From assembly GCA_020636445.1 (NCBI GenBank), contig JACJXV010000005.1, positions 62,001 through 126,000 of the forward strand: DNA of 64,000 bases. The letters run 5' to 3'. Source of the DNA: Lewinellaceae bacterium. GTDB taxonomy: Bacteria; Bacteroidota; Bacteroidia; Chitinophagales; Saprospiraceae. Position 1 is the stretch's first letter, and each line of letters begins with the position of its first letter. The translations under genes and the position numbers were made by a program. The notes under the pieces were generated by a model. That model ran no database searches, was not told where the DNA came from, and saw nothing but the letters and a program-made list of their open reading frames with translations. Below are positions 18,382 to 25,025 of the stretch, piece by piece.

Positions 18382-19131
18382 TTACCAGGGATGCTCCGTC
18401 CCGTCATAATTGAAAAATTTCCCCGTGTCGGCGAGGGTAATCCCTTGCAGTACATTATTGATGAGCTGTCCAACGGCCTGCTCGGGGGTGAACATCGCCC
18501 GACTTCCCCCCATGCTGGTTTGCACCCAACCCGGATTAACGACCACCGCGATGATGCCATCGGCCTGCAGGTCAAAGGCCAGTGCCCGGTTGAGCATGTT
18601 GAGGGCCGATTTGCTGACGGCGTAGCTGTAATTACCCCCATCTTTCTTTACGGCTATGGATCCCAGCCAGGAACCTATGTGTAGGATTACCGGCGCATCC
18701 CCTTTGGTCAGGAGGCTCCGAAAATGCTTGGCCATGAGGATAGGGGCAATGGCATTGACCCGCAGCATGAAAAGCACTTCTTCGGGGTCCAGGGCTTCGA
18801 GGGTAAGATTCTTGGCACGCAGTAGTGGGTCGCCCTGGGCGCGGGTTGCCGAATTTACCCCGGCATTGTTCACCAGGAGGTCGAGGCGACCGAACGTTTG
18901 CGCCACCCAGGCGGCGAGGGCCGCTATTTGCGTTTCATCGACAACGTCGACGCTGTGGGGAACGACCTTGAGTCCTTCCTCGTTAAGCTGGTCTGCGGCT
19001 TCTTCTGCCTGGGCCTGGCTGCGGGCGGTCAGGATTACCTGATACCCCTGCCGGCCCAACTGTCGGCACCATTCCAGGCCGAGGCCTTTAGCCCCACCGG
19101 TAACCAGGGCAATACGGGTGGAAGTTGACAT
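18382..19131 (-). CDS. Short-chain dehydrogenase/reductase
   Basis: A 249-residue classical SDR. TGGAKGLG near residues 11-18 is the NAD(P)-binding glycine motif, NNAG near 90 is the structural motif, and YAVSK near 160 carries the catalytic Tyr and Lys. VNPGWVQTSMGG follows at the cofactor-binding PG site. Sequence style is that of carbonyl reductase-like SDRs. It precedes the DUF6702 gene and follows the NAD(P)-binding protein gene on the same strand, but the spacers of 52 to 79 nt do not prove an operon. Substrate unknown. Confidence 0.9.
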   Translation of the reverse strand: MSTSTRIALVTGGAKGLGLEWCRQLGRQGYQVILTARSQAQAEEAADQLNEEGLKVVPHSVDVVDETQIAALAAWVAQTFGRLDLLVNNAGVNSATRAQGDPLLRAKNLTLEALDPEEVLFMLRVNAIAPILMAKHFRSLLTKGDAPVILHIGSWLGSIAVKKDGGNYSYAVSKSALNMLNRALAFDLQADGIIAVVVNPGWVQTSMGGSRAMFTPEQAVGQLINNVLQGITLADTGKFFNYDGTEHPW

Positions 19132-19183
19132 AGATAAATAGTTTTGTTGCCGGGCAGGGGCTTAGCCTTGCCTCTGGTGTTGA

Positions 19184-19801
19184 TTAGCGGTGTAAAACTT
19201 TAAAGGCAATTTCACGCCCCTGTCCCTGGAACATGGCCAGGTTAATCCAGGCAAAAGCCCATTGTTCCATAAGCGTAAAGCGGTCATTGCCACCCATGTC
19301 ATAACAGGCAGCAAAGCCACAATCAAGAGCCAATTGGCGGGCAACAGCCTTACCCCGGGCACTATCTCCGGCCATAAACATATCAGCCTGTTGATCGCCG
19401 TATTGTGGGTTGAGCATATTGTTAAACCCCGTAGTGTTGAAGCACTTCACCACGTCCTGGCTTTGGGTGTTGGCCAGGATGGCGTCAGCGGTATTGGCAA
19501 AGCCTTGCGGCCCGCGGCCCATTACGATGTTCATCGCATCGATGATGATCTTGCCGGCGGTATCGCCCAATGACTGGGCGACTTCGCCGGCCAGGGGCGC
19601 CGGCGTGGCCAGCAGAATCACCTCGCTTTGCGCAACGGCGTCGGTAATGGTGTTGGCGCTGGTGTTGGAGTTTTTTAATAAATCCTGGCCCTTAAAGTGC
19701 AGGGGATCCCGGGTGCCGAGGAAAATAGTATGCCCTGCCCGGGCCCATTGGGTAGCCAGGGCTCCGCCTACGTTACCCGTGCCAATAATTGCAATTTTCA
19801 T
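19184..19801 (-). CDS. NAD(P)-binding protein, F420-dependent reductase-like fold
   Basis: 205 residues with an N-terminal Rossmann motif MKIAIIGTGNVGGALA and FLGTRDP at the NADPH-phosphate position. It ends with GNDRFTLMEQWAFAWINLAMFQG. The pattern matches the NpdG-like family annotated as F420H2:NADP oxidoreductase. Since Bacteroidota generally lack F420, another substrate is likely. The ATG at 19801 starts at the Rossmann strand and was preferred to a GTG eight codons upstream. Confidence 0.8.
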   Translation of the reverse strand: MKIAIIGTGNVGGALATQWARAGHTIFLGTRDPLHFKGQDLLKNSNTSANTITDAVAQSEVILLATPAPLAGEVAQSLGDTAGKIIIDAMNIVMGRGPQGFANTADAILANTQSQDVVKCFNTTGFNNMLNPQYGDQQADMFMAGDSARGKAVARQLALDCGFAACYDMGGNDRFTLMEQWAFAWINLAMFQGQGREIAFKVLHR

Positions 19802-19825
19802 CTGTTGATCAGTTATTGATTTCAC

Positions 19826-20168
19826 TGGAAAGTTTCCTATTATCTGGTGTTTTGGTGCAGCGCCTCAAGGGTTCCTTCTTTTCGATAAAGATTGCACTTG
19901 AGTCCGAGTGGTGAAGGTCTAACTCGTTGGTTTGTAATTGTTTTTAAGTAATTGCTGGGTAAGTCTAACAGACTGCTATCGGTTTACGTGGTTAATAGAT
20001 TAGCTGGCCCTGCCACGGGAAAAGGAAGGTCGGAGAGGACGCATTCGTCCCCTCCGAAGGCTTCTTGTATAGATAGCTATTGAGCAAGGTATGATCAGCC
20101 GGTGTCCCCTTGCAAAATCATTTGCGGGTAGTTAGAGATGGGCTCAATTCGTGTTATCAGGCCACTGA
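19826..20168. other. Intergenic, nothing recognised
   Basis: About 340 bp between the reductase-like gene and the OsmC gene. No reading frame, repeat family member or clear hairpin was recognised. Confidence 0.4.
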
Positions 20169-20582
20169 TTAAGCGTTCAAGGTATAGGTTACCGAAATGT
20201 CGGTAGCCAGTAGCTTGGAAATCGGGCAGTTCTCTTCGGCATCCTTAACTAAGTTGGCAAACTGCTCTTCCTCAATACCGGGAACCGAAGCCGTAAGGCT
20301 CAGCTGCGAGCTGGTGACTGTGCCATTTTCCAGCGTGATGATACAGCCAGTCTCCAGGGTTTCTGGCACAAAACCAGCACCGCTCAGGTTGAAACTCAGT
20401 TTCATGGTGAAACAGCCGGCATGGGCTGCGGCGATGAGTTCTTCCGGGTTGGTGCCAATTCCTTCTTCAAAGCGCGAACTGAAAGAATACTGCGTTTGAT
20501 TCAATACAGTGCTTTGGGTAGTCAAATGGCCGCTACCTTCTTTCCCGGTGCCTTGCCAAACGGCGGTTGCTCTTCTTTTCAT
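20169..20582 (-). CDS. OsmC-family peroxiredoxin
   Basis: A 137-residue thiol peroxidase that reduces organic hydroperoxides. The two conserved cysteines are in AAHAGCFTMKL (peroxidatic Cys near 57) and ENCPISKLL (near 118), with the EELIAAAHAGC helix typical of OsmC. Last gene of a five-gene operon, 6 nt after the carbonic anhydrase stop. Its place there suggests a stress-related role for the operon. Confidence 0.92.
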   Translation of the reverse strand: MKRRATAVWQGTGKEGSGHLTTQSTVLNQTQYSFSSRFEEGIGTNPEELIAAAHAGCFTMKLSFNLSGAGFVPETLETGCIITLENGTVTSSQLSLTASVPGIEEEQFANLVKDAEENCPISKLLATDISVTYTLNA

Positions 20583-20588
20583 CCTGAA

Positions 20589-21233
20589 TTATTGTTGGTT
20601 TGGTTTTAAATCGTAAATACTGCGCACATCGCTGAATACTTTTTCCATGTGCAGCCCCAGGTTTATGAGCTTCCCGGTGCGCACATCAAAGACCCAGCCG
20701 TGTACCTTGGGAAACCCCGTTTGGTACCAGGCCCTTTGGACATGATCAATTTTGATGATATTGATACACTGTTCAATGACGTTGAGTTCAACCAGGCGGT
20801 CGAACTTAGCCTGCGATTCAGCAATGCCATCCAGTTCCTCGCGATGCAGGCGGTATACATCGCGCAGGGTTTGCAACCAGCTGTTGAGCTGGCCCATGTC
20901 ACTGGGCTGCAATGCGGCTTTAACCCCGCCACATTCATAATGCCCGCAGATAATGATGTGTTTTACCTTGAGGTGTTCAACGGCATACTGCACCACGGCA
21001 TTCAGGTTGTTGTCGGTGCTGACAACCAGATTGGCCACATTGCGATGGACAAATACCTCCCCGGGATGCATGCCCATCAGTTCTTCGGCGGTCACCCGGC
21101 TATCCGAACAGCCAATATAGAGCAGTTCGGGCTCCTGGCCAGCAGCCAGTTTTTTGAAAAACTCAGGGTCGCTGGCTAATTTTTCGGCCACCCAGTGGGC
21201 GTTTTTGGCAAAAATTTCAGCAAACTTCTTCAT
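20589..21233 (-). CDS. Beta-class carbonic anhydrase
   Basis: A 214-residue zinc enzyme interconverting CO2 and bicarbonate. Zinc ligands are Cys42, His98 and Cys101, and the Asp44-Arg46 dyad lies in CSDSR; HYECGG is at 98-103. The ATG at 21233 overlaps the TGA of the upstream TMEM175 gene by 4 nt (ATGA), so translation is probably coupled. The longer frame (to 21302) lies inside that upstream gene and was rejected. The adjacent bestrophin-like channel suggests bicarbonate handling. Confidence 0.95.
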   Translation of the reverse strand: MKKFAEIFAKNAHWVAEKLASDPEFFKKLAAGQEPELLYIGCSDSRVTAEELMGMHPGEVFVHRNVANLVVSTDNNLNAVVQYAVEHLKVKHIIICGHYECGGVKAALQPSDMGQLNSWLQTLRDVYRLHREELDGIAESQAKFDRLVELNVIEQCINIIKIDHVQRAWYQTGFPKVHGWVFDVRTGKLINLGLHMEKVFSDVRSIYDLKPNQQ

Positions 21234-21850
21234 GCAGTAGTAGGTTTTTCGTGCTGAATGTCCTCGGGCAAGAAATACATGACCGGTACGATGATAAAGC
21301 ACAAGTAAGCAAAATAAATAGAAAGAAAAGCTAATAAGCTCCCGGTTATATAAAGAGAAAGCCCTAAAATATTCTTGCGCCGGGCTTTCCGCTGTTGTGC
21401 CCTGCTGATTGTTTCGTGTAACAAGTTTCCTCGTCCGGTGGCATAGTTGCGCAGGAGCGTAAATCCCAGAGAATTACAGGTAAAAACAAGCCCGTAAAAA
21501 CTGGCAGCAACTGCATGCAGAGGGTTGTTCCCAATGAAATTAGTGACAAACGGAATCATGCTCATCCAGAAAAGCAAGTGGATATTATACCAGAGCAAAT
21601 GGCGATCTGTACGTTTTATTTGGGCAAGGAGCTGGTGGTGGTTAACCCACATGATCGCCAGCGCCAGGAAGCTGAGTACGTAAGAGGCGAACTTGGGAAA
21701 AACAGGTCGCAGTTGCTCCACCGGGGGGACATCTGGCTGCAGGACTTCCACTTTCAGGTCGAAAACCATCACGGTTATAATGATTGCAATAACCCCGTCG
21801 CTAAAAGCTTCGAGCCGGCTGGTGCTGATCAGTAAGGGTTGGCGATCCAT
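21230..21850 (-). CDS. TMEM175-like potassium channel (DUF1211)
   Basis: A 206-residue protein with six hydrophobic segments. The signature RLEAFSDGVIAIIIT near residues 12-26 includes the Arg12 and Phe-Ser-Asp of the bacterial TMEM175 family, whose members form K+-selective tetramers. The second conserved feature is the VNHHQLLAQIKR stretch between helices 3 and 4. The ATG at 21850 begins 4 nt after the bestrophin gene stop. Fits an ion-homeostasis operon. Ion selectivity is inferred from the family. Confidence 0.88.
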   Translation of the reverse strand: MDRQPLLISTSRLEAFSDGVIAIIITVMVFDLKVEVLQPDVPPVEQLRPVFPKFASYVLSFLALAIMWVNHHQLLAQIKRTDRHLLWYNIHLLFWMSMIPFVTNFIGNNPLHAVAASFYGLVFTCNSLGFTLLRNYATGRGNLLHETISRAQQRKARRKNILGLSLYITGSLLAFLSIYFAYLCFIIVPVMYFLPEDIQHEKPTTA

Positions 21851-21854
21851 AGTC

Positions 21855-22802
21855 CTAAAATAAATACCCATCCACTGGCGTATGCTTCGAGGGAAGTTTT
21901 TGTTCGCCTAACATCTCCCGTAAATCGCGTTCGATGGTGTTACACAAAGCGGAAAGGGGAACATCGGTTACCTGCATTTCAAAGGGATCTTCGTTCGCGG
22001 CACCTGTACGCTCCATAATGACAAACACTCCCGCTACGACAAAGCTGATCGGGATAATCAGCCAGGCGAGTGGGGCAAGGGATTCCGTGAGGAAAAACCC
22101 CAGTAGCCCAAACGGCAGCAGACTGGCAAAAGCATACACGAAAACCCTGGTAAAAAAGTCGTACTGCCGGGGTAGGGGCGTGTTTTTAATACGCTCGCAA
22201 CCTCCCTGGTAGTTGGCCAGGGCCAGCAGTTGGCCTTCCATCTGGAAACTATCAAACCCGCCCAGCGTACCATCGGCCATGGCCTGATAGATGCGCTGCC
22301 CTAGCAATAACTGGAGATACGTGGGCTTGTTTTGCGTTGCGGTGAGCACTGTTAATTCCTCCGAAGGCAACAGTGAGGCAAGTTCCTCCCAGCTGGACTG
22401 CCCCCGCAAATGGAGCCGGAGTGCATGGACCCAGGCGATGCATTTGTAGACCATTTCCTGTTTGAATTGCTGGCTGCGTGCCGCATCATAATTAGGCTGG
22501 TGGGCATGACTATCAGCAAATGTAATGATCAGGCGGGCCAATACCCGCGACGAATTCACAATACCTCCCCAGAGTGTGCGCGCTTCCCACCAGCGGCCAT
22601 AGGCAGAGTTGTTGCGAAAAGCGACAAAAATAGCCAGGGCTGACCCCAGGACACCCACTGGCGTAAAATTAAGGGCAAGGCCTTGCCAGCCCGTCAGCCG
22701 GAAGGTTAGCCACACGGCGCACGACCAGAGCAGCACAAAAGCCATCGGCCGGTGAATGTATTGCCACACTTTACGCGGGCTGAAATTGCGTTTGGTGATC
22801 AT
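21855..22802 (-). CDS. Bestrophin-like anion channel
   Basis: A 315-residue membrane protein of the bestrophin/YneE family. FRNNSAYGRWWEARTLWGG near residues 62-80 is the family signature and LPRQYDFFTRVFVYAFASLLPFG follows near 207-230, with four main hydrophobic regions. Bestrophins conduct chloride and bicarbonate, though one bacterial homologue is reported as a cation channel. Two nt separate its start from the DUF481 gene stop. The combination with a carbonic anhydrase suggests bicarbonate passage. Confidence 0.88.
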   Translation of the reverse strand: MITKRNFSPRKVWQYIHRPMAFVLLWSCAVWLTFRLTGWQGLALNFTPVGVLGSALAIFVAFRNNSAYGRWWEARTLWGGIVNSSRVLARLIITFADSHAHQPNYDAARSQQFKQEMVYKCIAWVHALRLHLRGQSSWEELASLLPSEELTVLTATQNKPTYLQLLLGQRIYQAMADGTLGGFDSFQMEGQLLALANYQGGCERIKNTPLPRQYDFFTRVFVYAFASLLPFGLLGFFLTESLAPLAWLIIPISFVVAGVFVIMERTGAANEDPFEMQVTDVPLSALCNTIERDLREMLGEQKLPSKHTPVDGYLF

Positions 22803-22804
22803 CG

Positions 22805-23569
22805 TTAACGGAAATTTGCCAGGGTGATGCCAAAAACCCAGAACGTATCCTGTCGCTTGACCTGGGGAAGCACCACCCGCTCGTAATTGTAATTAAATGT
22901 TGTTCGCAGGGCCAACACCTTGCTAACGGGTAACTCCCATGACCAGTCGCCGTGCAGGCGGTAATTATCGCCGTAACGCAGGGAGGGTTGCCCCCACATT
23001 TCATAGCGCAGTCGCCAGCCCCACGGACCTATTCGGTGTTGCCCGTACAGGCGCAGTGTAGCGCGCGGCGTCTGGATAGTGGATTGATCCGCATAAGGGG
23101 AGTCGCTCGGGAAGCTCCTGTTAAAGTGGGTTTGTTCCAATGTTAGTGTTGCGGATAGTTTGAGCTGGTGATCCCCTCGGGGAAGTATTCCCCAGCTTAT
23201 CCCCGGCCCCAGCTGGTAGCGCAACCGATAATCCCGGCGCCGGTTGGATTCCGTCCAGACCATCAGGTAGGGATATACCCGGTTGCGGGGCTGCCAATAG
23301 AGGAACTGCTTGAGAAACAAATCATTCTCGGTGGTAAATGCCCCGAACGTACCATACTGGTAGGTATTCGACGAGCGGAAAGCCCATTGGTTGCCCACCC
23401 AGGCCAATTCGGCACCTCCTACCACTAAAAACCGGTCGACATTACCACTTAGCCAGGTGCCATTGACGGTAACCCGATAACCAAAAGGCAACGTATCGGT
23501 TTCGGTGAGCTGGCCAGCCGCCGGCTGCCAACCCAAAAGGAGGAACCCCAAAAAAAACACGATACGCAT
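22805..23569 (-). CDS. DUF481-family outer-membrane protein
   Basis: 254 residues with a signal peptide (about 1-19, ending PAAGQ), then amphipathic beta-strands rich in Trp, Tyr and Arg that fit an outer-membrane barrel of the DUF481 type (YRVTVNGTWLSGNVDRFLV, later QFLYWQPRNRVYPYLMVW). The last residue is Arg, not the usual terminal Phe. First gene of the five-gene operon, so it may supply an outer-membrane route for the ions handled downstream. That link is an inference. Confidence 0.75.
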   Translation of the reverse strand: MRIVFFLGFLLLGWQPAAGQLTETDTLPFGYRVTVNGTWLSGNVDRFLVVGGAELAWVGNQWAFRSSNTYQYGTFGAFTTENDLFLKQFLYWQPRNRVYPYLMVWTESNRRRDYRLRYQLGPGISWGILPRGDHQLKLSATLTLEQTHFNRSFPSDSPYADQSTIQTPRATLRLYGQHRIGPWGWRLRYEMWGQPSLRYGDNYRLHGDWSWELPVSKVLALRTTFNYNYERVVLPQVKRQDTFWVFGITLANFR

Positions 23570-23642
23570 ACGCTGGTAGAATTGATGCTAAACAAACGTA
23601 GGGGAGGCCTGCTCAGGGAAAGAACAGGCCTCCCGGTAGACA

Positions 23643-24389
23643 CTAAATACCCAGGGCTTCAATCATCAACCGGGCTGCGGCTGCACCGCTATACTGCTGT
23701 TGACCCGTGATGAGGTTACCATCACGAACGGCGAAGGCTTTGAACATGCCGCCGGTGATGAAATTCGTATTGGGGATTTTCCTGGCCTCCGTTTCGATCC
23801 AGAAGGGTTGAATACGCTGTCCCACGAAATTGTCGGCAAATTGCTCTTCAGCATCAGCAAAACCCGTCCAGGTCTTACCGTCGACAAGGAGCTTTCCGTC
23901 GGCGGTTTGGGTCTTGAGCAGGACACAAGTGGCATGACAAACGATCCCCACGGCTTTGTTTTGGGCATAAAAATCTACTACTAATTGGTGGAGCGGTTCA
24001 TTATCGATGAAGGTGTACATCGGCGACTGGCCACCGGTGAGGAAGATCCCCTCAAAGTCCGCTACCTGAATCGCGGAGATTGGCTGGGTATTTTGCAGCA
24101 GGGCCGCATGGGTAGGCGATTTTTTGAACCCCAGAGACAGCAGGTCGTGGGCAGAATAGCCACTGGCATCCTCAGGGTCGCTGAAGCCATCAGCTTGCAG
24201 GGCCCCTCCCTCCGGAGAGAAAATAGTAACCTCATAACCGGCTTCGGTAAACTCCCAATAGGGGTGTGTCAGCTCCGCCCACCAGAAGCCAATGGGCCAG
24301 CCGGTGCGTTGATTTACCGAAGAATTCGCCGCAATCAGCGCTATGCGCTTGGGTTGATTTGGATTTAGTACGTTTACTACAGCACTCAT
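23643..24389 (-). CDS. DJ-1/PfpI-family protein
   Basis: A 248-residue class I glutamine amidotransferase-like protein. Its nucleophile elbow is GIVCHATCVLL with Cys151, and GIFLTGGQSPM near residue 114 is the glutamic/oxyanion region. Length and the WAELTHPYWEF insertion match the larger HchA/Hsp31-like type, which act as glyoxalase III or protein-repair enzymes. Divergent from an HxlR regulator gene and probably its target. The ATG at 24389 follows a promoter with a suitable -7 region. A nine-residue longer start is possible. Confidence 0.85.
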   Translation of the reverse strand: MSAVVNVLNPNQPKRIALIAANSSVNQRTGWPIGFWWAELTHPYWEFTEAGYEVTIFSPEGGALQADGFSDPEDASGYSAHDLLSLGFKKSPTHAALLQNTQPISAIQVADFEGIFLTGGQSPMYTFIDNEPLHQLVVDFYAQNKAVGIVCHATCVLLKTQTADGKLLVDGKTWTGFADAEEQFADNFVGQRIQPFWIETEARKIPNTNFITGGMFKAFAVRDGNLITGQQQYSGAAAARLMIEALGI

Positions 24390-24401
24390 GTTTTTTTTAG
24401 G

Positions 24402-24476
24402 CAAAAGTGCAGGCATGTACTATCTTTGGCAATATAATATCCTTTTAGTGTGATACTATCTTTTAGGAAAGTATAC
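24402..24476. promoter_or_regulatory. Divergent hxlR/DJ-1 promoter with candidate HxlR sites
   Basis: On the minus strand, TTG (24432-24430), 20 nt and CACTTTTG (24409-24402) form a promoter for the DJ-1 gene. On the plus strand TATCTTTG (24421-24428) is a -7-like element. TACTATCTTT occurs at 24418-24427, overlapping both, and again at 24454-24463. A related AAAGTATAC lies at 24468-24476. These are candidate operator half-sites for HxlR. Confidence 0.5.
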
Positions 24477-24497
24477 TGTTTATCAATTATTTAGCTG

Positions 24498-24845
24498 ATG
24501 CCTGAATTTCTCTACGAAGGAAAAGTTTACTATAATCCGGTTGAATTTGCCATGGATCGCATTGGGGGTACCTGGAAAATGCCCATCCTGTGGCGCTTGC
24601 GCGACCGCACCCTGCGCTACGGGGAATTGAAAAAGACGATGCCCAAGATCACCCATAAAATGCTCACGGCTTCCCTGCGGGAACTGGAGGCTGAAGGGTT
24701 TATCCACCGCGAGGTCTATGCGGTTGTTCCGCCTAAGGTCGAGTACTCCCTCACTGATCGCGGCCAGGAGTCCATTCGCATCATTGAGGTCATCCGGGAC
24801 TATGGCCTCACCCTGATGACTGAATTTGGGATAAAGGAGCAGTGA
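24498..24845 (+). CDS. HxlR-family transcriptional regulator
   Basis: 115 residues with the winged helix-turn-helix of the HxlR family: IGGTWKMPILWRLRDRTLRYGELKK near 22-46 and KMLTASLRELEAEGFI near 54-69. The conserved N-terminal Cys of the family (CP before the first helix) is replaced by Asn13 (NPVEFAMDRIGG), so thiol sensing by that residue is not possible. It is divergent from the DJ-1 gene and likely controls it. The last codons lie inside a repeat copy that begins at 24837. Confidence 0.9.
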   Translation: MPEFLYEGKVYYNPVEFAMDRIGGTWKMPILWRLRDRTLRYGELKKTMPKITHKMLTASLRELEAEGFIHREVYAVVPPKVEYSLTDRGQESIRIIEVIRDYGLTLMTEFGIKEQ

Positions 24846-25001
24846 GCAGTTGGCAGAAGCCAAAAACGAGTAACGAATAACAAGTAGCCAAAAATTTACC
24901 CTCGACGCAGTCGGGGCCAGCCACCAGTCACCAGTCACCGAAATCAGTGAGCAGTGAGCAGTTGGCAGAAGCCAAAAACGAGTAACTAATAACAAGTAAC
25001 C
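24837..25001. repeat. 53-bp direct repeat overlapping the hxlR stop
   Basis: Copies at 24837-24889 and 24949-25001 differ at two positions. The unit starts GAGCAGTGAGCAGTTGGCAG. Between them is CTCGACGCAGTCGGGGCCAG (24901-24920), whose inverted copy is at 14450-14473. The remainder is CACCAGTCACCAG and TTACCAG stutters. Confidence 0.88.
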
Positions 25002-25025
25002 AGTTACCAGTTACCAGCCACCAAT

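Noticed and set aside
21234..21302. Extended start of the carbonic anhydrase
   Set aside because: Overlaps TMEM175 coding by 70 nt and has no family similarity; the ATGA-coupled start at 21233 is better.
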